Below are positions 21,549 to 31,119 of a DNA stretch of 64,000 nt, piece after piece. The DNA is from Arthrobotrys musiformis (taxonomy: Eukaryota > Ascomycota > Orbiliomycetes > Orbiliales > Orbiliaceae). Each line of letters begins with the position of its first letter. Position 1 is the stretch's first letter. The position numbers and the translations under genes are program-made. Under the pieces are notes generated by a model. It saw only the letters and a list, made by a program, of their open reading frames with translations. It did no database searches and was not told where the DNA came from. Where the stretch lies: positions 3,566,501 through 3,630,500 of the forward strand of contig JAVHJL010000002.1 of NCBI GenBank assembly GCA_036971715.1, read 5' to 3'.

Positions 21549-23129
21549 ACAACCACAAGACAGATATGAGTAGACGTCTAAAGAGTCATTTTCTAATTTC
21601 GCCAGATCTACACAGCCGGGGCTTTTTTCTCAGGGCCCGAGGTTTTGTTCCGGTTACTGTACGACAAACGATTATGTAGAAAAGGATCTGAACGACTTCT
21701 ACACTCTCAGCTACTAACGGAGTCATCAAAACTCGCCAATTTCTAACGCCTTTTTCATTTGGGGATTATCATTTAAAAATCTATTTTTCCCGCCTGGTCC
21801 GCTCTTTTACTCTTTGCTGTCGAAAAAGTTGTTTGTCTCGATCCGGCTAGCTAGTTCTATCCTTCCTTTCCTATCTTTCCATTTACAAAAAAAAAATATT
21901 ATTTCCTTTTGGACAATTCTGGGGGGCATGCTTTCATGGGATGAATACATGTTTCTTTTGTCATAATGAGGGGTGCAAAACAAACGGTGGCGATTATCTT
22001 ATCCTTTTTCATGTATTTGCTGTTTTTCTGTTTTTTGGTGTATTCTTACGAATTTTATATAAAAACTATGAGCTCATTTAAAAAAAAAATCTCGACTTTT
22101 CCAGTCTGTAGGATCGTGATAGATACAAAGTAGAATTTAAGAAGTAGTAGTTACCTCAAGTAACTTGCCGGATAGGGCGACGGATACCGGCTCAGAGGTA
22201 TACTTGTGGTACCGCTCGCAACTTTAAATTGGTTCTAACTTAGACAACTTAACCATTCTGCGGAAGCATTGTATACATTAATTAGATTAAACGTCTATAA
22301 TTATATAAATTTGTTGGTTTGTTGGTTCCAGACTCATTCTCAACTCCCAGTTCGCCGTGATATTGGAATTATAACCGTACAAATACCATCTGCCTTTCAC
22401 ATTTCATTTCGGGACTTCCCTTCTGCCGCACTATGTGACCAAACAACAGCCGGTGCTTGATATGTTACCCGAACATGGGACGGTGGTCATGATTGTGCAA
22501 CACGAGATCCGTTGTCAAAATGCAACAATTTTCTGCTCGATCTTGGTTACACAACTGGCAGCGGGGAAGTGGACAGTACTGCATGCTTCGAGTTTTACGA
22601 TTTTGGGCGCAGCAAATTCCCTTTCTTCCGTTTCTCCCTTCTTATTCTTTCAAGCCTTCGATTCTTCTTATTTGCGGGGACTTTGTGATGTAGGTGTTTC
22701 TCTCGGGCGGAATTCCGACTTGGCTAGAGCTCCCATGGGAGCTGCATGGCAGGCTATGGTGTTTCATGATATCTACTGACTCAGCACATTTTGATATATA
22801 CGCGACGGATCGGCCGGATGAAGAAAGTGTGATCGAAAAGTTAGTTCCAATTGAAACTATAACAAATACTTTGTGGAACGACGGAGGACCAAAGTTTTAA
22901 ATTTTACAATCTGAAATTTGGGTTCGATCAATGACCATGGTTCGATCGTGAGAGTAGAAGCATAGGCTCGAATGGTAGAACACATGTACATGATCAATGT
23001 GCTCATAGATAATATATAAATGACACTGATAGCTAGCTCTTCGAGCTTGTCAACGAAGTGGGATTCTGCTATTAGAAGGCATAAGGAAACCGGTTTACCA
23101 CAAAGGCCAAAACTTTACCCAAATTCACC
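21549..23129. other. Intergenic within the secreted-protein cluster
   Basis: About 1.6 kb holding the 3' UTR of protein B and the promoter of protein C. Short ORFs between 22269 and 22900 have no recognisable content. Confidence 0.5.
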
Positions 23130-24138
23130 ATGGTTCGCGTCTGGAAATTGATAGTCTTCGGGGCGTCCATCATTGGAATCGCCTCCAGCCCAGCCACTGC
23201 AGTGCCCTTGGGAGGAAAAACCGTTAATGTAAGATACCTAGACACATAATTTCGCCGCCACATCATTTATAATCGGAAGTATAAATGTAACAAGACTGCT
23301 ACAGTTTCAAGACCTCGCACTCCCATTTGGCCAAGCCTTGGGTCTCACCCGTTACGCTGGTTTTTACTGGGAAGGTATTGAAGCTTTCAAGCCATCCGGA
23401 TTCTCTCTCGGAACTCCTCTCGGCGGCAATAAGCCGTTTGCCATACTAGGTGGCGTTAACCCATCTAATGGCGGCTTGACCGGAACGATTACATCGGCCA
23501 ATGGACCGGTATCTTTGAAGTCCATTGGGGTGATATGCTGCCAAAGTACCGATCCTACAAAATGCGACCGGCCTGTCCCTTGCACTATCTCCTTGACCGG
23601 AAAGGACGCCCAAGGGAAGAAAATATTTGAGAGATCATTTACAGCTGCTCCAACCATTAGCGGTCGGGGTATAAGTGTAGTAGTGGGAGAGGTTTTACAA
23701 TTCGTTACCACTACAACGACGGGAACCCCCCTAGAGGGGATCACGAGTCTTGTTATTGGAGCATTTGGCAGCCTTGGAAAACGAGGTTTGGTCGATGTTC
23801 CTATAACTCTGCCGGCTGGTGTCAAATTATCCGATTTAACGAAAGTACCTACGGGTCTTCCAACATTGCCGCTCCCTACGGGAGTCGGGCCAATTAGTAC
23901 CCCTAAGTTACCAGGAGGAGGAGGAGGTGTAGTACCCGCCAAGGCTGCAGCTGCAGGCGCAGGCGCCCTTTCTGTTCCACGGCCCAACCCGACCTTTTCA
24001 GTACCAGTGCCTCCGATGCCCTGGCCTTTCGATCGAGCTAAAGCTGAGGGCCTTTTGAAACCCAAGTTACAGAATAAATTCGTTGGACCCAATGGATTGG
24101 TCTTTACGGTCCGGGTGTACGAGTTAGCTTTTAATTAG
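23130..24138 (+). CDS. Secreted protein C: four-cysteine GFxWxxI protein
   Basis: Exons 23130-23228 and 23305-24138, joined at a phase-0 intron, encode 310 residues. A signal peptide covers about residues 1-24. The second exon opens FQDLALPFG, then GFYWEGIEAF at 52-61, then the cysteine core with Cys111, 112, 120 and 126 (CC-x7-C-x5-C) running into CTISLTGKDAQGKK. The C-terminal third is Pro/Gly/Ala-rich (residues about 200-280). The order FxDL, GFxW, CC-C-C, VxxTG resembles beta-sandwich-like secreted proteins common in ascomycetes, but I recognise no named family and no catalytic residue. The intron sits just before the FxDL motif, as in protein D, which supports common descent. Confidence is high for the gene and low for function. 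Confidence 0.82.
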
Positions 24139-24418
24139 TTGTCCAGACCAATTAGTTGTCTTTTTTTAGGGTGCAATATCGGGTTAAGCAAGGGCGAGCT
24201 ACACTATTTTACCATGTAACGGGTACTAGTTGAATAAGAAATAACTTTTATAGCAAGTCTAGTAATTATCAGTTACCACCCAATTAGATCCTATATTAAT
24301 ATTTTCACCAAGCTCGAAATACCACATTGAGCATGAAAACATACATTTATGGATTACAGCGTATGCAAATATCACGACCAGCCCACGGGGTTTCTTTTGA
24401 AAACCTGATATGTAAAAT

Positions 24419-24448
24419 ATGTACACGATACATCATAATCGTGTACAT
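24419..24448. repeat. Inverted repeat, 11-bp arms, 8-nt loop
   Basis: Arm 24419-24429 (atgtacacgat) is perfectly complementary to 24438-24448. It lies about 280 bp past the stop of gene C, so a 3'-end role is possible but not shown. Confidence 0.85.
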
Positions 24449-24471
24449 CCATTCCGGTACCCGCCCCCGCC

Positions 24472-24527
24472 CTTAGGCTTTCCTTCCCCCACCACCGCAC
24501 TTAGGCTTTCCTTCCCCCACCACCGCA
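24472..24527. repeat. 28-bp tandem duplication
   Basis: Two identical adjacent 28-bp copies, 24472-24499 and 24500-24527, each starting CTTAGGCTTTCC and ending CCACCACCGCA. Intergenic; a recent slippage or duplication event. Confidence 0.92.
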
Positions 24528-25199
24528 GTACCGCCGATTTCTAACCAAATCCGGGATATGTGGTATTGGTTAACACCTGCATTCGCGCTGCATTCTAGCC
24601 ATGCATTGCATATTCCGTTACAGTCTAAAACCAGTAAGCCCATCCTGTTAGGTCGACTACGCAACTCTATACGTATAAAACGAAACAAAATAACCATAGT
24701 AGGTTAAGACTTACTCGCCACCCCCTTGGCTTAGCGACTTGCTAAATTCAGGGGAGGTTGAACTTTTTTTCTATGGTGGGGAAGATTAGGGAAGGGAAAG
24801 CCTCTCGTGCCGCAAGCCCCCCCGTTATGCAAGGAGGCTTGGGGACCTCAGGTTGAAATACTGGCCTCCTTCCACCGACGGAGATATATTCTATGGGGTT
24901 TCGTCTTTTCTATATAAACTATCAGGTATCTGGAGAATTCATCGGAGTTTTTTTTTTTAACCACCTTCATTCTGCAGTGCAGTGCACGTTTGATACGGCA
25001 GACTTCCATTCTCTTCTAGTCTTTTATTCGTTGCCTACTCTTACTAGGTAGATATATAATTCGATATAAAATTACTTTATTTTATTTTATATCTTCATAT
25101 ATATCGCACAGGCTGTTGAGCTGAACTCCACCTGTATCAACACTCACTTTTGAAGTTCCTTTTATATATATCACAATTTACTATTTAAACTTGCCCATC

Positions 25200-26021
25200 A
25201 TGCAGTTCAAATCGTCTTTGTCCGTGCTTATCACATTGAACGCTTTGTACCATGGCACAGCTGCTGTATCAGCTGCTAGCTCGGTATTAGACGTAAGTAA
25301 ATCATTGGCTACCCACGTATATTCAACTCGACCAAATAAAATAAACATATAGCTAACAGCTTCTTGTCTTTTGGAACTGCAGTTCAGAAATTTAGTCATA
25401 CCATCAAACTCTACTCCTCCAGTCCCTCTGGGAGACTTCGGTGGCATCAAGTTCCAAAACATCGGAGTAATCAGCATGGCCACTCAGTCGCTGGGAACTG
25501 ATAGCAATGAGGGCGTTCTAGCCGATTCAAACGGCCTACTCCACCCAAGTGCGGATACACCCTCCACGACAGTAGCAATAATTAATCCCAAAACGGCACC
25601 TTCTGGCGGGAAAGTTACAATCCCGGCGGGCAAAAGACTACAGTCTTTAAATTTCTTTTGCTGCTCTTCCAAGTCAGGAGAGAGTATCTTGGAAGGGTAC
25701 CAGTGTAAGCAGGTTAAGTGCACAGCTACTGCTACGAGCGGTGGGAAAACCGAGGGGACAGCTGTAGCTGCGCTGCCGTCGAGCACTGCTACATCTGCCA
25801 GTGTTTCGAGCACTAGTTTGGTACTGGATGAACCCACAGGAAATTCCACAACAACCACGAAGCAAGTCGTCACTCTCACATTTGCGGGCGAGGGGGTTGT
25901 CTCGAGGATCAAGAGATGGAAGAGGGCCGCGACAATGAACGGTAGTGAGGATATGATTCTTGTCATCACTGACTTGACCGTTTTGCCAGTCAACGCTACT
26001 GAGGCCAGTCAACGCTACTGA
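25200..26021 (+). CDS. Secreted protein D: four-cysteine GGxxFxNI protein
   Basis: Exons 25200-25292 and 25383-26021, joined at a phase-0 intron with a GTAAGT donor, encode 243 residues. A signal peptide covers about residues 1-26. The second exon opens FRNLVIPSN, then GGIKFQNIGVI at 51-61, and the cysteine core with Cys124, 125, 139 and 144 (CC-x13-C-x4-C) leading into CTATATSG. The rest is Ser/Thr-rich with a likely KR processing-like site at about residue 208. The 3' end contains a 19-bp tandem duplication that changes the last codons. It lies fourth in the row of apparent relatives. No enzyme motif is visible; an extracellular or wall role is inferred only. Confidence 0.8.
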
Positions 26022-26022
26022 G
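25985..26022. repeat. 19-bp tandem duplication at the stop of gene D
   Basis: Two identical 19-bp copies (gccagtcaacgctactgag) at 25985-26003 and 26004-26022. Because 19 is not a multiple of three, the second copy is read in another frame and supplies the present stop codon. Confidence 0.92.
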
Positions 26023-26862
26023 GCCGCTTGAAAATATAGAAGGAAGTGGGATTTTATTAGAGGGCAGGGACCTTTTGGCGTAAATGTCGCAGTACATGTA
26101 TCATTACTTCACCCCCAGATGTATCTGGGTTCCTTGTGTCATAGTGTGGCAGTGGCTTTGGAGCTCTCAAGCTCAGCCTGAAGGGAACACCATGATCATC
26201 CTACCGGAGAACTATATCATTCTATAGTAGACGGCTGGCTTAAGCTCACACCAAGTAGCATAAAGTTAAAGACCAGACATGGCCTTCAATAGCTAGTAGA
26301 AACAGAGCTTAGATAACTTTCAATAAAGTAACATATTCTTACGTTCAAAAAAAAAAAAAAGAACACTTGAAAATCGTGAATTCTAGAACACCAAGCTTTA
26401 CTTTCACCCGATCGATCTTCCAAGACCACTTGAGACCTTAGGGGACAGACCCCTGAACTATAACTTCGAGGATATACGTAATATCTGAGTTGCTACCGTT
26501 GCGCATAGCCTTTGTAAGAACATTGTCTCATACGGATACTCTATGTAATCCGGGTTGTCAAACTCAAAGCCTTGTCTCGAACCCATCTAGTCCGGCAGTC
26601 TGGTTTACGAGACAATCTCGAACCCCCAAAGCCGAGATTGAGTGTTCATACATCAGGCCTCCGTAGCCGGCCCGACAAAAATTCAAGAATATGCTATTCC
26701 ATTCGTATGCTTATTTCAATATTTCTAGGCGGGTTTGCCAAAATCACGATCTATGGCCCCCTTTGTGACGTCTGAGAACGAGACCAGATCTATGCGGTGA
26801 TTGCCGTTGAGGTTAGCCAGCGCCATTTGCAAATTCCCGGGCTCGGCTTCAACATCACGTTT

Positions 26863-27195
26863 ATGACTTCTAAACGTTCTGGAGGCTTCTACTGCATGAT
26901 TGCTCCCAAATTGTCATTCACCGAAATACCAACCGGCCGCAACCCCGAGAGTATAAACCCGCTTTGTGGGACCAGCAGTATGGTATGGCTCGATCCGCGA
27001 CCAGGGAACCCAACGGTCCAGGAAACCATGACCTCAGACCTGATAATATTCTTCCAAGCTGGCCTCAACTGGTCTCATACCCGGGTCGCACAAAGAGTGA
27101 CCGAACGTCTCAACGCCAAATCTAGATCTCAATCAAGAAGAATCCAGCATGGTAAAGTAGAATTCGCTAAACCCCCCACGGCCCTGGTGAAGTAA
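26863..27195 (+). CDS. Doubtful ORF, unrecognised
   Basis: The frame is open from 26776 to the stop at 27195, and the first ATG is at 26863, giving 110 residues. The content (MTSKRSGGFYCMIAPKL, then FFQAGLNWSHTR) looks more protein-like than the surrounding short ORFs. There is no signal peptide, and no upstream exon that I can join with good splice sites. It lies directly downstream of the secreted-protein cluster and could be a relic or a terminal exon, but that is speculation. Confidence 0.22.
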   Translation: MTSKRSGGFYCMIAPKLSFTEIPTGRNPESINPLCGTSSMVWLDPRPGNPTVQETMTSDLIIFFQAGLNWSHTRVAQRVTERLNAKSRSQSRRIQHGKVEFAKPPTALVK

Positions 27196-28179
27196 TATCA
27201 TACCTCCACAAGCCCCGGATTTATATAAGGACGTCACTTGGGTGCTTTATATACGAGAGCCTAAGCCCGTATCTATACGAGCTGCATGTAATACCAATCG
27301 ACAACCCTTCGGGGCCTTGAATTATAAACGGAACCACCCCAAGCGCTGACCTAGGCACGCACATAAAGTTCGGGATTACCCGTTCGCATTCGCCTCTTTC
27401 CCCCAAGCCCAAGACATCCAAGCATGCAAATCTGACAATTGGGATCGATGCGAATTGTTTGCGGTACAAAAGTCACCAAAACCACGTAAAGTACTTGCTA
27501 CTTGGTCTGAAAAGATTGGATCAAGTTTTTTGCGCGCGTGGTATGTGTATCATAACGCGGATCGTACCAATCGGAGGGGTGGTCCTATATCTGGTTTCTG
27601 CTATAGGGGTGTGGACCACTTTCGGCCCGATTAAATTATTATAGATAGATTATGGTGACACGAGAATCTGGCGGAGTTATGTGTACAGACAGCAGTAAGC
27701 TTAGCTTAGTAGTATTACCACTTTTTTTTTTTTTTTTGCGAATCGAAAGGTAAGGAAGGTCCAAGCTTTTCGTTTTAGGACTCGGACTTATGCGATATCC
27801 AATCGCAAAGGCGATTCATGGGTCTTCTTGTGTTCGCTGTTTCTCTGAATGTATCCTGGTGGCAAAGGAAGTTTTATGAAAGTTTGCTTTGGAAGCATTG
27901 ATATCAAATTTGGAAACGGCGTTGGATGTTGAGGTTTAGAACGACAATTATAAGGCTGAAAAGCGCCAATCTCTGATTGCAATGGCGCCATGCAATGACA
28001 AGAGAAAACTATTCTTAGTACTTACTATATGGCGGAATCGGGATTCTAGAATCCCTCGGCGGGCCATTTGATGCTTTCACCTCACCGAATACAGAAACCA
28101 AGGACATTTAGTTATTCTTGTTTGTGCATGTGTCAAGGGTGGTGAAGAAAGAGCAAGAGAAAAAGAAAGGAAGAACAAG

Positions 28180-28211
<32 letters not shown>
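28180..28211. repeat. Poly-A tract, 32 nt
   Basis: Uninterrupted run of A, the longest homopolymer in the window, preceded by A/G-rich DNA. No gene end in phase with it is visible on either strand. Confidence 0.92.
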
Positions 28212-28215
<4 letters not shown>

Positions 28216-29964
28216 GGATTCCTTGTGCACTGTCATCGGCCGGACGGGCTACATGTTCCCGCTAGCTTGCGCCCAACAATCACAAAAAAAAAAAAACTCT
28301 GATGTCCAGGTTTGTAGATATCGATATTAATTGACATGTTGGGCATAACATGTGAATCCTTCCTTGGGGGTTAGTCTGAAACAAATAATTTCGAGATGGA
28401 GGGTAGTGGAGGAAAGGCTGGGGTGAAAATAGGCGGAGAAAGATCATTCTTGATATCAAGATATCAAATTGCAAATGCGCTTGCTGATAAACAATATCAC
28501 TTACATACCTAAGTACCAAGCTAAGTACAGTGTACTTTGCTCGAGAAGATATAAGTGCAACCTGGCTCCCGCCGCTCCAAGACTGGCTCCGCCCGATGGT
28601 CGTTATCTCCAGATACCGATGACCCCTTGGAGCTGGAAGGACAAAGCAAACAGAAAAGAAAAAAAATTCGCCCGCCATCGGGTGGCTTTTTCGAGTTATC
28701 GGATCAGACCACCAAGTGAAGTCAGAGCGACCGGTTTTGCCAGGTCCAAAGGAGCCCCAACGTTGCAGACTGATAGGGCCAAAAACCATTTCGGCTGGGG
28801 AAAACGATTTGAAGTGAACAGGATAAACCCTTGCTTGCTTGCGAATACTGTGTAGTATCGCCGTCCACTAAGCAACGGCCATTATTTTTTTTCCCTTTCC
28901 ATTCTTGCTTTCTTTGGTAAAGAAGAAAAAGGGACCCTGCGAAGCTGTTAAGTAATATAATAAGAAATTAGGAAATGGGAAATAGGCAATAGCAAATAGG
29001 TCTGGATCTAGGACTTCGGCGCAAAAGCGACTCGAATGAGACACATCGTGAAGAACAAATACAAGAAGAGCAAGCGCAAGAACAAAAAGAATTCGAATTC
29101 AGGCACGTTGCAACTTGTCCGATTCGACTGCATTCTTGTAATTCTTTCTCATTTCCCGGCGCAGGAGGTCTTCATGACATCGTAGCTATTGGCTGCGAGA
29201 CCAACCTTCTGATATTTGATGGGCGTTAGGCAGTAAATGGGCCAATTGCTTGCTGGATTTCTGCATTGCATTGAAGTTTGTATTGAGTAAGTATTGTGTG
29301 TCTAGGAATCACCATCATCACATCAAAACGAGCAGCCTCACAATTGCAACAAACAAGCGAAAGCCGAAGAACGAATGGATGAATGTTCAAACGAACTCAA
29401 CCTGTGCCCGGAGTGCTGACTTATATTTCCTCCAAAAGCTTGGGCTGGCTAGCTGCCAAACTTTCCATCCTTCCTCTCTCACCATTATCTTCAACTATCA
29501 ATCGAGGATCGATCATAGATCCAATTCAACGCCTCTGCGATTTGCGGGCTTCCGTTCCTCCCCGAATTCAGAAATTTCAGAGTCCAGGCAGCCGCTGGGC
29601 ATTGGGCATTAGGTATTAAGTATACTGGGAGTGAGTTCTGTCACGCACGACAAAGTCGAACCTTCCTAGGTTAGAGCCTATATCGAATCCCATTCACCCG
29701 GCTCAGGAAAACCAAGAGGACCGTGATCCGTGGTGTAAAATCCCTCTTCGATTCATTTAACGACATTGCATTGAGTATATGCCTAGAAGCGTTTGCTTTG
29801 CCTTGCTTATATCGAAAATACCGAAGCAAAGCAAAGGTCTTTCGGGCGAATTTGGAAGGAGGGGAACCGCCACTAGATCCAACCAGTCCACAGTCTACTA
29901 GGCCAGGATAACCAGTAGGTAAGTCAGTCATTCAAAGTAATCGTTTGATCGGAGTCATAACGGC

Positions 29965-29976
29965 CTTTTTTTCTTT

Positions 29977-30007
<31 letters not shown>

Positions 30008-30016
30008 CTTTCTCAT
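29965..30016. repeat. T-rich low-complexity block
   Basis: Long T runs interrupted by single C residues, about 1.1 kb upstream of the Sch9 kinase start codon. Confidence 0.9.
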
Positions 30017-30832
30017 TTTTACCATCCCTTGACGTCTCATTCCCTTTTTATATATATTTTTTATACTTTTTATATTTCTTTCATTGCATGGCATCTCAGG
30101 CCACTTTACTTGGTTGGTCGTCTTCGATGTTCATGTCCCGGTCTATTGGATAGACGCACGGGACTCCGGCTGCAGGAACAGAACAGGAACAGGAACGAAA
30201 ACGAGGAAGCCAGGAAGCCAGGAAGCCAGGACAGGCAGTCTCTCACACTTGACAGCAATTGCGAGTGCATTGCATTTTATTATTCTATCTGAGTGTGTCA
30301 ACGTGTTTTCTGAGCTGCCGGGGACCCATTCGAGAACAAGCTTCTTTGGGAACTACTATTTTTTTTTTCTTAAACTTTTTTCTCACCTTCTTTCTACCTG
30401 AACAAACAAACAAAAAGGATTTTAAAGAAAGGACAGGAAAAAAAGACAGAAAGAAAGAAAGAAAGAATTTGAACTGGATCAATCCATCGAAACTTAAGCC
30501 AATTGACAGGAAATTAGTTCCAGCACGAACCGACCCGAATCCACTTTTTCGACAAATCCAGTTGGGTTCAGTTGCAGCTCTGCATCGGTCATCCCAGATC
30601 CAGAGCTTGGGAGCAAGGTCAGCCTGCAGCTTCAGTAGGTATTGCAATATCCACAGATATTCATTCCCCCAGGCATCTGCTCCACTTTGCACACCCAACT
30701 GTGCTGCATTGTCTGGATCTGTCTGTCCGGTATGGAACCTCCTGCAGCAGCATGCTTAGCACATGCTGGGAAAAAACGCGCAATGCCCTTTCCTTTTTCC
30801 TTTTTCCATTCCCTTCCCTCGTTCGCAGCATG

Positions 30833-30863
30833 CAATCAATCGGTCAATCAATCAGTCAATCAG
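30833..30863. repeat. Imperfect TCAA microsatellite
   Basis: About seven imperfect TCAA units in the presumed leader of the kinase gene. Confidence 0.85.
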
Positions 30864-31119
30864 CAGGGAGCATCGGATGAAACTGATTCTTTTGGCTAGT
30901 TAGCTAATTAGCTGACTGGAAGAGAAGAAACGTACTGACCGAATGGGCTTCAAACAGATAGATAACCGATCATACTATCATACCATACTTCAACTTCAAA
31001 AAGAGGGATCAAGGATAGGAATATATATATAAAAAAGAGGGAATTTGCTTTTGGCTTTGGCCTGATGAGCCGCTCGCCCCGAACTGTGACCAAGCCCAGC
31101 CCGGTCAAAGATTCCGAAA

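Larger units (their letters stand above)
24139..25199. other. Intergenic within the secreted-protein cluster
   Basis: The 1.06 kb hold an inverted repeat at 24419-24448 immediately followed by a 28-bp tandem duplication at 24472-24527. AT-rich, TATA-like DNA at 25040-25190 precedes gene D. No gene is supported. Confidence 0.5.
26022..31119. other. Gene-poor stretch, 5.1 kb
   Basis: Apart from the doubtful ORF at 26863-27195 I see no gene. The region holds a run of 32 A at 28180-28211, a T-rich block at 29965-30016, a GGAAGCCA-type short repeat at about 30205-30235 and a TCAA repeat at 30833-30863. The last 1-2 kb are pyrimidine-rich and probably include the promoter and long leader of the Sch9 kinase gene. 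Confidence 0.5.

Noticed and set aside
23364..24092. 242-codon minus-strand ORF opposite secreted gene C, and similar ones opposite genes A, B and D
   Set aside because: The plus-strand genes have signal peptides, splice sites and shared motifs; the antisense frames have none.
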